A DNA stretch of 64,000 nt from JAVWJP01 sp036638975 (GTDB lineage: Bacteria; Bacillota; Clostridia; Oscillospirales; Ruminococcaceae). The stretch spans positions 1 through 64,000 of the forward strand of contig JAVWJP010000009.1 in assembly GCA_036638975.1 (NCBI GenBank). The letters run 5' to 3'. A model generated the notes under the pieces. The model was not told where the DNA came from. It saw only the letters and a program-made list of their open reading frames with translations, and ran no database searches. Made by a program: the position numbers and the translations under genes. This document shows, one piece after another, positions 25,807-33,342 of this stretch (positions within the stretch are counted from its first letter, which is position 1; each line of letters begins with the position of its first letter).

Positions 25807-25850
25807 CAAAAAAACAAGGCACCGTGGAGAATCGGTGCCTCGTTTTATTT
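25807..25850 (-). terminator. intrinsic terminator of surface protein copy 2
   Basis: Duplicate of the copy 1 terminator: AAACAAGGCACCG hairpin with the minus-strand T-run from the A-tract. Confidence 0.83.
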
Positions 25851-25883
25851 AGCCTTTCGGCATAATTAACTTATAAGGGTTAA

Positions 25884-27184
25884 TTATTTACGTTTTGCAA
25901 CTGCAATGCCAGCTACAGAAACTACTGCAAGAGCAACAGCAAGGCCAACGAAGTCGTTAGCGCCTGTGTCAGGGTTTGGTACTGCTGTGCCAGGTGTGCC
26001 GGGTGCTACTGGGTCTACCGGTGCATCTGTTGCAGGCTCTTCAGCTACTTTAAGCTCTTGTGCAGATACAACATAGTTGCCGAGTTTGTTTGTTTTGATT
26101 TCAAAGCAAGAAGCATCGGAGTTGTATTTAGCATCTTTGTTTACTGTAAGTTTGCCGCTCTCGTAGTTGTAAAGAACAGGAGCAACCATTTTGCCGTCTT
26201 TGTTTTCTACCATGTCAGCAGGGATTGTTAATTTACCTGTGCGACGGAAAGTTTTGTTGTTGCCTTCAAATTTGTAAACTTTAAGGTCAGCATCTGGGAA
26301 TTTGTCTGTAAGGGCATCGTCTTTTGTTACCAAATGGAGGTAGAGGTCTTTTTGGTCTTTAGCGTCTACATCGAAATGTACGTCGGTGTCGCCAAAGTAA
26401 GCTTCTATCTTCTCTTGTCCTTCAAAGTTAACAATTGCGCCGTCCTNNNNNNNNNNNNNNNNNNNNNNNNNNNNNNNNNNNNNNNNNNNNNNNNNNNNNN
26501 NNNNNNNNNNNNNNNNNNNNNNNNNNNNNNNNNNNNNNNNNNNNNNCCAAAGTAAGCTTCTATCTTCTCTTGTCCTTCAAAGTTAACAATTGCGCCGTCC
26601 TTAGGAACTGTAAAGCTGCCGGCAGCGTCTTTTGTTCCATAACCAACTGAACCATTAAATACTATACTTCCGCTAACTAAGTCGCCGCCCTTATAAACCT
26701 CAGATGAGAAGTTTAAGTCAGCAGCTTCTTTGTTGAATTTGTTTGCTGTTGTAAAAGAAACTAAAGGTGTGTTAACTTTTTTACCAGCATTAAATGTTGT
26801 TATCTCTTTACCAAGTGCATCTTTAAGGCCTTTTACACCTTTAACAGAGAAAGCCGGTCTGCTGGAAATGTAACCCGCGCCGTCTGTAACGTCTGTTCTG
26901 ATTCTCAAAGCGCTGTATGTTGAGATTTTGCTCATCATACCGGAATCCATAGGTTTACCGGCTGCGATGGTTGCTTCGCTTGAAGCATTCAAAACACGGT
27001 AATAATAAGTTGTGTTAGAACGAAGGTCAGAGCCGTCCACTTCTTGAAGCCAATCTGAGTTGATTTTATAAACTTGTTTGCCAATCTCTACGCTATTTGC
27101 TTTTGTGCTTGGAGCAGCAAAAGCAACTGTTGCCATGCCAAAGGCAAGAACAACTGCAAGTACAAGTGCAAGTACTTTTTTCAT
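25884..27184 (-). CDS. surface protein with NPDTG-type sorting signal, copy 2 (interrupted by assembly gap)
   Basis: As printed the gene is split by 100 N (26447-26546). The 55 bases on each side of the gap are identical (26392-26446 and 26547-26601). Removing the Ns and one 55-base copy deletes 155 bases and yields one in-frame ORF of 382 codons, 381 residues, so the gene is probably intact. Same signal peptide, NPDTG anchor and RBS as copy 1. It differs in the N-terminal ectodomain (KQVYKINSDWLQ against SNLYTISSDYLK) and near GGDLVSGSIVF. Likely a sortase-anchored, abundant wall protein. Confidence 0.78.
26447..26546. other. assembly gap (100 N)
   Basis: A run of exactly 100 N, the conventional placeholder for a gap of unknown size. 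Flanking contig ends share a 55-base overlap, equal to a common de Bruijn k-mer size. The true gap is therefore probably negative (an unmerged overlap), unless another tandem copy was collapsed. Confidence 0.95.
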
Positions 27185-27255
27185 GTGTAAATTCCTCCAT
27201 AAATTTTATTAATTTTTTAGTCCTCAGAGTCTCCATCTCTGTTTTGACTATCCTT

Positions 27256-27284
27256 AGTATAACCACACAAGTTACAGTTGTCAA
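27256..27284 (-). promoter_or_regulatory. consensus sigma-A promoter of surface protein copy 2
   Basis: TTGACA (27284-27279), 17 bases, TATACT (27261-27256) on the minus strand; identical to the copy 1 promoter. Confidence 0.88.
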
Positions 27285-27500
27285 GTGTTTTTGAAAAAAA
27301 GTTGTAATTTATTTGTAACTATTTATAGCATAGCGCTAAATATTACACTTTACAAGTGTTTTTATCATTAAAAGAGGTACTTTTTCTACTTTAGCTTCAA
27401 TTTTTAAGTTACATTATGTAACTATTGAGCTTTGCCACAGCGTTGCTAAACCCCCTTAGTTTTGATATACTGTAGAAAAACCATGAGAGGCGGCGTTTAT

Positions 27501-28229
27501 ATGTCCGAAAGTGCAGCATTTTTCGATATTGACGGAACAATCTCACGCGAGGGGCTTATTTGCGAGATGTTCCACAAGATGATACAGTATGAGCTTATAG
27601 ACAGCAGCAAATGGGACGACGAGGTAGAGCCTGCCTACAGGCGCTGGGACAGGCGCGAGGGCGACTACGACACCTACCTTAAAAAAATGGTTGATATTTA
27701 CAGTGACACCGTCGTGGGGGTAAACCGCGTGCATATAGAATATATTGCAAAGCGGGTGGTAGAGCAAAAGGGGCAGCGCGTTTACACCTACACGCGCGAT
27801 AAAATGAAGTGGCACCGCGAGCAAGGGCACAAGGTAATAGCCATTTCGGGCTCTCCCTACGAGCTTGTTTCGCATATGTGTGCACAGTATAAAATGGACG
27901 ATTGCCGCGGCACTATATATAATGTAGACAAAGACGGGCTTTACACTGGCGAGATTATACCCATGTGGAACTCTGTCAGCAAACGCGCCGCCATAGATGA
28001 GCTGTGCCAAAAGTACGATTTGGACTTGGCAAAGTGCTACGCCTACGGCGACACCACAGGAGATTTCTCTATGTTCAAGCTTGTGGGTCACTCCACCGCA
28101 ATAAACCCTACGCGAGAGCTTTTAGACAAAATATTGTCAGACGACGAGCTGCGCCGCCGCATAGAGATAATAGTAGAGCGCAAGGACACCACCTACCGCC
28201 TAGACCCCACAACAATAGACCTCGTTTAA
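27501..28229 (+). CDS. HAD family hydrolase, subfamily IB (PSPase-like)
   Basis: About 242 residues from ATG 27501. HAD motif I is FDIDGTIS with both catalytic Asp (residues 9 and 11 region), motif II is in VIAISGSPYELV, and motif III/IV is CYAYGDTTGDFSMF with the Mg-binding acidic pair. The layout with an all-helical cap between motifs I and II fits HAD-IB phosphatases related to phosphoserine phosphatase. The substrate is unknown. RBS GAGAGGCGG. The ORF extends 13 codons upstream, but the first good RBS/start pair is 27501. A degraded partial copy lies at 25697. Confidence 0.88.
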   Translation: MSESAAFFDIDGTISREGLICEMFHKMIQYELIDSSKWDDEVEPAYRRWDRREGDYDTYLKKMVDIYSDTVVGVNRVHIEYIAKRVVEQKGQRVYTYTRDKMKWHREQGHKVIAISGSPYELVSHMCAQYKMDDCRGTIYNVDKDGLYTGEIIPMWNSVSKRAAIDELCQKYDLDLAKCYAYGDTTGDFSMFKLVGHSTAINPTRELLDKILSDDELRRRIEIIVERKDTTYRLDPTTIDLV

Positions 28230-28246
28230 TGAGAACTTAAAAGCAC

Positions 28247-28283
28247 AAGCGAGAGCTGACAATACCGTCCGCTCTCGCTTATT
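28247..28283 (+). terminator. probable terminator after the HAD gene
   Basis: AAGCGAGAGC pairs with GCTCTCGCTT around a 14-base loop, then ATTATTT. Moderate T-richness. Confidence 0.65.
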
Positions 28284-28437
28284 ATTTGGTTCTATATTCG
28301 GCGGCGAGCCTTGAGAAAACATCAGCACGCTGTGCTGAGGAAAGGTCATACCGCATTAAGTGCCGCAAAAGCGCCGCTAAATTTTTATTTCGTTGTTTAT
28401 ATTTTGCACCGGCTGACTCTAAATTAACTGTATGAAC
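28282..28437 (-). pseudogene. gene remnant, C-terminal part of an unidentified protein
   Basis: An open minus-strand frame with protein-like composition, ending RLAAEYRTK before TAA (28282-28284) and containing NLAALLRHLMRYDLSSAQRA. No usable start codon lies upstream and it runs into the end of the cNMP-domain gene in another frame. It is best read as the 3' end of an older gene truncated at the left border of the 28.4-35.5 kb locus. Alternatively the stretch is simply fortuitously open. Confidence 0.35.
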
Positions 28438-28904
28438 AATGCTTTTTGAACAGCGTCCATTGCGGTACGCTGTCGGACTTGTTGCGTGATGTCCTGCATT
28501 TTCTGCACATCGTCCTTTACACTGCTCATCGTTGCCAAATCCTCATTGACCATATTCAAATTGAAGCTAAGGGTGTCAACCGTCCTTGCAAGGTTGCGCA
28601 TAATCACAATAGCATTCTGCGTGTTGTTCTTGATGAAATCATCAAAGGTTTGCTCTGTGATGCGCAGCACCAGCATCTCACCCAAGGCAACAACTGAGTG
28701 GGCGCTCGGCTTTCCGCACAGAATTGACAGCTCGCCAAAGCAGCGCTGCTCAGACAATACGCCAATAAGATACTCCTCCGGCGTGCCATAGTTAAAATAG
28801 ACCGCCGCTTTTCCGGAAAGGATTTTGTACATTTCACGCTTTTCGCTACCCTGTGTGAGGATCACATCGTCCTCACAAAACCGCATCATCATATTTTTAT
28901 CCAT
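28419..28904 (-). CDS. cyclic-nucleotide-binding-domain protein without DNA-binding domain
   Basis: About 161 residues from ATG 28904, placed 8 bases after AAAGGTGG (ATG 28910 sits too close). The cNMP beta-roll spans about 5-115, with a phosphate-binding-cassette equivalent at RCFGELSILCGKPSAHSV. FGE is kept, but the Arg that normally holds the cyclic phosphate is replaced (PSAHS). A C-terminal amphipathic helix region (about 120-160) follows with no HTH, so this is not a Crp-type regulator. It is divergent from the DHH gene and has the CGACG-repeat promoter. Probably an effector or adaptor; the ligand is uncertain. Confidence 0.8.
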   Translation of the reverse strand: MDKNMMMRFCEDDVILTQGSEKREMYKILSGKAAVYFNYGTPEEYLIGVLSEQRCFGELSILCGKPSAHSVVALGEMLVLRITEQTFDDFIKNNTQNAIVIMRNLARTVDTLSFNLNMVNEDLATMSSVKDDVQKMQDITQQVRQRTAMDAVQKALFIQLI

Positions 28905-29006
28905 CTTCATTTCCACCTTTTTCTTATTCACTTTATAAATATCCGTTGTAACCAATACTGCGCTTTCTCGTTCACTCCGCAGATAAGCTTTATAATAATT
29001 ATATTT

Positions 29007-29040
29007 ACTATAAAATACCAAACGTCGGTGAAGCGTCGGT
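29007..29040 (-). promoter_or_regulatory. CGACG-repeat promoter A (cNMP-domain gene)
   Basis: Minus strand: CGACG, 6 bases, CGACG, 10 bases, TATAGT (29012-29007). The two pentamers are 11 bp apart, and 15 bases separate the start of the second from the -10. No TTGACA-like -35 is present. Predicted untranslated leader about 95 bases. Confidence 0.85.
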
Positions 29041-29103
29041 GATTAGCCAAAAAGCTGAAATTCTAAAAAAAGCCTTTATAAAAACGCATCTTTTTTCAAA
29101 ATT

Positions 29104-29137
29104 CCCGACGCTTTCCCGACGTTTCATTTTGTACAAT
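29104..29137 (+). promoter_or_regulatory. CGACG-repeat promoter B (DHH gene)
   Basis: CGACG at 29106-29110 and 29117-29121, then 10 bases, TACAAT at 29132-29137. Same geometry as the other four sites. About 165 bases of leader precede ATG 29311. Confidence 0.85.
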
Positions 29138-29310
29138 AACTGAAGCGCATCTGAAAAAGAGTTATCACTCTAACCAAATATTGCGAAAGGGAATTTCGCA
29201 TTAATATAACCAATCTTAAAAATTCGTAAGTGTGGCACATATCATTTCAAACGAATTAAAGCTTTGTATAGTGCCATCGCGCAAATTATGGCGGGTTAAA
29301 TGGAGGACAT

Positions 29311-30297
29311 ATGGGTTTTTTACAACAGCTTTTATCCTACAAGAGCATCTGCATTCAGTGCCACAATAGCCCTGATTCCGATACGCTGGCATCTGCGTTT
29401 GGTCTTTACTGCTATTTCAATGAGCACGGCATTGCGGCTGAAATTATTTACAGCGGTGAGATGCTAATTAAAAAACACAACCTTAGGCTGCTGATAGACA
29501 AATGTAAAATACCAATTCGTCATGTGGACGTTCTACCGCAAACCGAGCTGCTGCTTATTGCAGACGGCCAGTATGGAGCGGGAAATGTGACAAGGTTTGA
29601 GGCTCCCGCCGTCGCCGTGGTCGATCATCATATTCGGTCCATGGAGGAACGTCCTCATGTCCTCATCAAAAGCGATTACCAGAGCTGCTCTACCATTGTA
29701 TGGGAGCTGTTGGAGCAGGAGGGGTATGATGTAAAGGGCAACGAGGCACTGCGTATAGCCTTGCTGTACGGTCTGTTTATCGACACCTCATCTTTTTACG
29801 ACCTGTATCGTGAAAATGATATGAAGATGCGAACAGCCCTGTCCGGCGAGCTCCCGCTGTTTGAAAAGCTGACTAAATCCACCATGACGGTAGCCGAGCT
29901 GATGATTGCCAGCGATGCCATGCAGGAGCATTATTTTGACCCGCAAAAACGCTTTGCCATTGTGTCCGCCATGCGCTGTGATCAGGCAATTTTGGGTATC
30001 ATCGGCGACTTCATGATACAGGTTGACGTTATTTCAGTCAGCTTTTGTTATACGGAGGTGGACAATGGATATCAAATATCAGTCCGAAGCTGCGACAACC
30101 AAATTTCGGCAAACTTGCTGGTCGCCTTTGTGTGCGATGGAATCGGCTCAGGCGGCGGACACAACAAAAAAGCCGGCGGCAGAATCTCGGCAGAACGCCT
30201 CGCGGCAAAATACGGCTCGATAGATTTGTTCGAGTTTGTCAAACAGAAGCTGAGTGATTTTATAGAAATAAAAGAAACCCAAAGCCCATTGCGCTGA
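29311..30297 (+). CDS. DHH/DHHA1 family phosphoesterase
   Basis: 328 residues, cytoplasmic. The DHH domain has HNSPDSDTLAS near residue 18 (the H-N-x-D-x-D metal motif), LIADGQYG near 84, and VDHH near 105. The C-terminal DHHA1 domain carries GSGGGHNKKAGGRIS near 285. Layout and length match NrnA-like oligonucleotide phosphodiesterases, which hydrolyse nanoRNA, pApA or pAp. Whether the substrate here is a linear dinucleotide or another signal molecule is unknown. RBS TGGAGGAC. Divergent from the cNMP-domain gene, each with the same promoter type. Confidence 0.88.
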   Translation: MGFLQQLLSYKSICIQCHNSPDSDTLASAFGLYCYFNEHGIAAEIIYSGEMLIKKHNLRLLIDKCKIPIRHVDVLPQTELLLIADGQYGAGNVTRFEAPAVAVVDHHIRSMEERPHVLIKSDYQSCSTIVWELLEQEGYDVKGNEALRIALLYGLFIDTSSFYDLYRENDMKMRTALSGELPLFEKLTKSTMTVAELMIASDAMQEHYFDPQKRFAIVSAMRCDQAILGIIGDFMIQVDVISVSFCYTEVDNGYQISVRSCDNQISANLLVAFVCDGIGSGGGHNKKAGGRISAERLAAKYGSIDLFEFVKQKLSDFIEIKETQSPLR

Positions 30298-30350
30298 CCA
30301 AATGCAACGACACTGTGCGTAGGTTGATTGAAAAATTAAATATGGAAATA

Positions 30351-30400
30351 AAAAAATCGGCTAGAGCATGGTTGAACTTTACCATGCTCTAGCCGATTAT
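30351..30400. terminator. strong hairpin terminator between convergent genes
   Basis: Perfect 18-bp stem (30355-30372 with 30381-30398). The A-run before it provides a U-tract for the minus-strand GNAT transcript. It may also stop the DHH transcript. Confidence 0.85.
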
Positions 30401-30452
30401 GCACAGTCGCTGTAGGGTCGTAGGGCAGACCGTTGTCTGTGTTGGTATCTCA

Positions 30453-31025
30453 TCAAAGCTTTTTTTGATAAATCACAGCATTGCAGGTGCACGCTCCATT
30501 GCAAACCACACAGACATAGTCCTTGATGTGATACCATAGCATCTCGCGCCGATACAGCGGCTCGAAGCCCAGACCGGCGAACATGCCTGCCATAGGGACT
30601 ACTCCGCCATACTCCCATGCGGAAGCAAACACAGCACCGAACCCCATTTCTTTTGCTTTCTCCAGCTGATGTGTCAACATAGTCTTCATGATTCCACGAT
30701 GCTCATAGGTCATCACAACGGCAGCGCTTTTATAAATCAGTGAAGGCTTACCTGCCGATGCCGCCAAGACATCTTCAATCGGCATTGCCATATATTCCGC
30801 GACAGCCTCCGCCGTTTTCGGGACAAACACCGAAAATCCGGCAAAGCAGCCATCTTGCTCCGCCACCAAAAACAACGCCGGACACTGCGTCCAATGCGCC
30901 ACCGTCTGTCGGTTTACATAGCCTATGCCATAGCGCTCGTTACACAGCAGTTCAATAGCTTCATAATCGGCGATTGTTCCACTGCGTATGACCGGCTTTG
31001 TTTCTATTGTGTCAGATTTTGTCAT
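30453..31025 (-). CDS. GNAT family N-acetyltransferase
   Basis: 190 residues. GNAT fold: IRSGTIADYEAIELLC at the start, SAAVVMTYEHRGIMKTMLTHQLEKAKEMG as the acetyl-CoA-binding strand/helix (the usual RGxG is RGIM, a relaxed form), and AGMFAGLGFEPLYRREMLWYHI near the end. The tail is Cys-rich (CVVCNGACTCN). Substrate unknown. RBS GGAGGTAAT before ATG 31025. It is 13 bases after the MATE-HATPase gene and ends the STAS-MATE-GNAT operon. Confidence 0.82.
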   Translation of the reverse strand: MTKSDTIETKPVIRSGTIADYEAIELLCNERYGIGYVNRQTVAHWTQCPALFLVAEQDGCFAGFSVFVPKTAEAVAEYMAMPIEDVLAASAGKPSLIYKSAAVVMTYEHRGIMKTMLTHQLEKAKEMGFGAVFASAWEYGGVVPMAGMFAGLGFEPLYRREMLWYHIKDYVCVVCNGACTCNAVIYQKKL

Positions 31026-31038
31026 ATTACCTCCAAAT

Positions 31039-32826
31039 TTAAAAAATAATCATTAGGTTGTTGCTGCCAAAGGTCTGCCGAAATTCAATCAGAGAAGATG
31101 CGTTTATGATAAGCTTTAGACCTAACAACTCACTCATCATCTCTTCGTCAGCCTTGTGCAGCTCATAATAACGCACCGGGTCAAATATCTTACCTGTGTA
31201 GCGAAAGCGTATCATCACCTCGTCATTCAGCTTGCGTACGCGGATATCTACATACTGCTCTTTTGCGGGATTCAGACAGTGAACGATTAGGACGCTCAGA
31301 ATTTCCTCAACCGCAAGCCCCACCTTGTTGGATCTATTTATAGCGATTTCGTTCTCCGTACAAAAAGCTGTGATACGATCCGAGGCAACAACAATGTCCT
31401 CAATATTGTTGCGCACAGAAAAGGTGATGTCCGCAGCAATCTCTTCCTTTGTATCGAGCAGATAAATATCCAGCGACCGATTTCGCCAGCGCAGATACCT
31501 GCGGATAACGAAATAGGTAAGCATCGTCGCCGCTTCGGTGAGGGTAAAGCTAACCCATATGCCCACACTGCCAAACGGCCCGGACAGTATGGTAGAAAAC
31601 AACGCCAGATAGACAAACAGGCGCAGTGCGGTAATCAAATTGGCAATCCACTCGCGCTCGACGGTAGCTAGGTAACCGACGTACAGTGTGTTGATGTACC
31701 CAAAGCCCAGCCCAATACAGCTGAGCGGCAGCGCCAGACGATTTTCTGCAAGCACCTGCGGATTGGCAATACCGAAAATAGCCGAAACGGCGTTCGGAAA
31801 CAAACTCACCAGCAGAATGAGCGGAACGATGATTGCTAAACCCACACGCCGCGCCAGCTTCATCACCCTGTGGATATTGATGTGGTCGCGTTCTCCGTGA
31901 AAAATACCAACCAGCGGCAGCAGTGCCGCGGAGGTGCCAAGTATAATAGATGTAAGCAAGTCCATGGTATTGCGCACCACGGTAAACGAGGATAACAGCA
32001 TATCCGTTCCCACTCGCAGCAGCAGTATATTGATGAGAAAAATTCGTGCGGATTCCAGCAAATTTACAAGCCCGTTGGGCGACCCTGTTATCAGAATTTG
32101 GCAGATGTTGCGCCTCGTAAACGAGCCCTTCTCCAGCCGCAATTCTCGATTTCCGCGCAGCAGAACAAAGAAGCCCACCACCGCGGTGACGCTCATAGAT
32201 ATAGACGTGGCTAAACCGGCGCCGCCGATGCCCATGTTACAGACAGGGCCTATTAACAGCCAGCATAACAGCACGTTTAAAATCGAGGAGAGAAAATATA
32301 GCATAGATGAGGCTTTTGGCTTTCCATCTGTTTTAAGAAAATAAATCGGAATGTATACCATCAGCGTACCCGCGCCACCGGGAATATACATGCGCAGGTA
32401 GTCGGCTACAAGCGCTGCACTCTCTGAGCCGCCGCTGAGTATTCTGGTCAAAGGTTCAAAAAACACATACGCAAGCACCGTCATCACAACGCAAGCCAGA
32501 ACCATTAATTCTGTCGCGCAGGTAAACGCCTGACGATAGCTCAAATAGTCGCTTTTTCCAATATAACGCAGAGCTACAACGCTACCACCGATGCCCATGG
32601 CACCGGCTGTATAGTAAACCAGATAAACCGGACTCACCAGTGAAATAGCCGCCAAGCCCACCTCTCCAAGGTACATACTGACAATCATGGTGTTGATTAC
32701 CGCACCTGCGTACAGGACGAACATTCCTAAAATGGACGACACCATAAATTTGAAGGACAGGTGTTTCAGAAAATCGTCGTTTTGTAGAAGCTCAATGCCG
32801 CCATTGAGCGTATTTTGACTGCCCAT
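31039..32826 (-). CDS. MATE family transporter fused to a RsbW/SpoIIAB-like ATPase domain
   Basis: 595 residues. Residues about 1-455 form a 12-helix MATE transporter: paired six-helix halves, VYLVYYTAGAMGIGGSVVALRY in helix 2 region and DGKPKASSMLYFLSSILNVLL typical of the family. Residues about 465-595 form a GHKL domain: FSVRNNIEDIVVASDRI..., NKVGLAVEEILSVLI at the N-box and RYTGKIFDP at the G1 position. The N-box Asn and the G1 Asp (D-x-G) both appear substituted, so ATP binding is doubtful. The STAS gene is 3 bases upstream, so the fused domain is a likely membrane-tethered STAS partner. Confidence 0.85.
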   Translation of the reverse strand: MGSQNTLNGGIELLQNDDFLKHLSFKFMVSSILGMFVLYAGAVINTMIVSMYLGEVGLAAISLVSPVYLVYYTAGAMGIGGSVVALRYIGKSDYLSYRQAFTCATELMVLACVVMTVLAYVFFEPLTRILSGGSESAALVADYLRMYIPGGAGTLMVYIPIYFLKTDGKPKASSMLYFLSSILNVLLCWLLIGPVCNMGIGGAGLATSISMSVTAVVGFFVLLRGNRELRLEKGSFTRRNICQILITGSPNGLVNLLESARIFLINILLLRVGTDMLLSSFTVVRNTMDLLTSIILGTSAALLPLVGIFHGERDHINIHRVMKLARRVGLAIIVPLILLVSLFPNAVSAIFGIANPQVLAENRLALPLSCIGLGFGYINTLYVGYLATVEREWIANLITALRLFVYLALFSTILSGPFGSVGIWVSFTLTEAATMLTYFVIRRYLRWRNRSLDIYLLDTKEEIAADITFSVRNNIEDIVVASDRITAFCTENEIAINRSNKVGLAVEEILSVLIVHCLNPAKEQYVDIRVRKLNDEVMIRFRYTGKIFDPVRYYELHKADEEMMSELLGLKLIINASSLIEFRQTFGSNNLMIIF

Positions 32827-32829
32827 GTA

Positions 32830-33126
32830 TTATTCTATAGTAAGAATGTCATTGAAGCCTGTCACCTCGAACACCTCAAGAATCGTATCATTTACATTGC
32901 GAATGACCATTTTGCCCTGCTTGCTCATCACCTTTTGGGCAGAGAGAAGCACGCGAAGCCCTGCGGAAGATATGTAATCAAGCGACTTAAAATCCATAAT
33001 CAGATTATTTACATTGTCCATGGAAGCTTTCAGCTCCGTTTCCAGCTGGGGTGCGGTGGTGGTGTCCAGACGGCCGGAGAGGGCAAGGGTTAATTCGGTT
33101 TCATTTAAGGTTTTGTTGATTGTCAT
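32830..33126 (-). CDS. STAS-domain protein, anti-sigma-factor antagonist type
   Basis: 98 residues from ATG 33126 (RBS TGGAGGAAC). Single STAS domain like SpoIIAA/RsbV: LALSGRLDTTTAPQLE, then LIMDFKSLDYISSAGLRVLL with the phosphorylatable Ser in ISSAGLR. In known systems an unphosphorylated STAS protein binds a RsbW-type kinase and frees its partner. Here the adjacent gene fuses such a domain to a transporter. First gene of the operon with CGACG-repeat promoter C about 45 bases upstream. Confidence 0.92.
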   Translation of the reverse strand: MTINKTLNETELTLALSGRLDTTTAPQLETELKASMDNVNNLIMDFKSLDYISSAGLRVLLSAQKVMSKQGKMVIRNVNDTILEVFEVTGFNDILTIE

Positions 33127-33168
33127 TTTTGGTTCCTCCAATAAATGTTTTATTTTGTTGGTGCATTC

Positions 33169-33202
33169 AGTATACAAAACGAAGTGTCGGGAAAGCGTCG
33201 GG
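33169..33202 (-). promoter_or_regulatory. CGACG-repeat promoter C (STAS-MATE-GNAT operon)
   Basis: Minus strand: CGACG (33200-33196), 6 bases, CGACA (33189-33185), 10 bases, TATACT (33174-33169). Identical spacing to sites A, B, D and E. Predicted leader about 35 bases. Confidence 0.85.
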
Positions 33203-33262
33203 AATTTTGCTCAAATTGCAGAAAATTAAAAAGTTTAAAATAACTTGTTTTTTTAATTGAAT

Positions 33263-33297
33263 CCCCGACGCTTTCCCGACGCTTCGCTTTATATAAT
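33263..33297 (+). promoter_or_regulatory. CGACG-repeat promoter D (alarmone synthetase-hydrolase operon)
   Basis: CGACG at 33266-33270 and 33277-33281, 10 bases, perfect TATAAT at 33292-33297. Divergent from site C and only about 60 bases from it, so one activator could switch both operons. Confidence 0.87.
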
Positions 33298-33342
33298 AGT
33301 AAACATATATACTAACGCAACTATTTAAGATGGGAGTCAGCT

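Larger units (their letters stand above)
24204..27425. repeat. tandem duplication of the surface-protein locus
   Basis: The block terminator-gene-promoter-upstream region is present at 24204-25695 and again at 25800-27425. Gene 5' ends, promoters and upstream 240 bases are offset by 1733. The 3' regions are offset by 1596. The ectodomain N-terminal third and a central segment have diverged; signal peptide, C-terminal 150 codons, promoter and terminator are nearly identical. The repeat probably caused the assembly break inside copy 2. Confidence 0.93.

Noticed and set aside
28300..28380. Structured small RNA after the HAD gene (GCGGCG/CGCCGC outer stem, TCAGCAC hairpin)
   Set aside because: Some features recall RNase P RNA (GAGGAAAG), but the overall sequence is far too short and other conserved parts are absent. 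The same bases read as protein-like on the minus strand, so a gene relic is the simpler view.
33178..33300. CGACG repeats as a transposon inverted terminal repeat pair
   Set aside because: Sites C and D are inverted and close together, but three further copies, each with the same -10 spacing in front of other genes, show that they are promoter elements.
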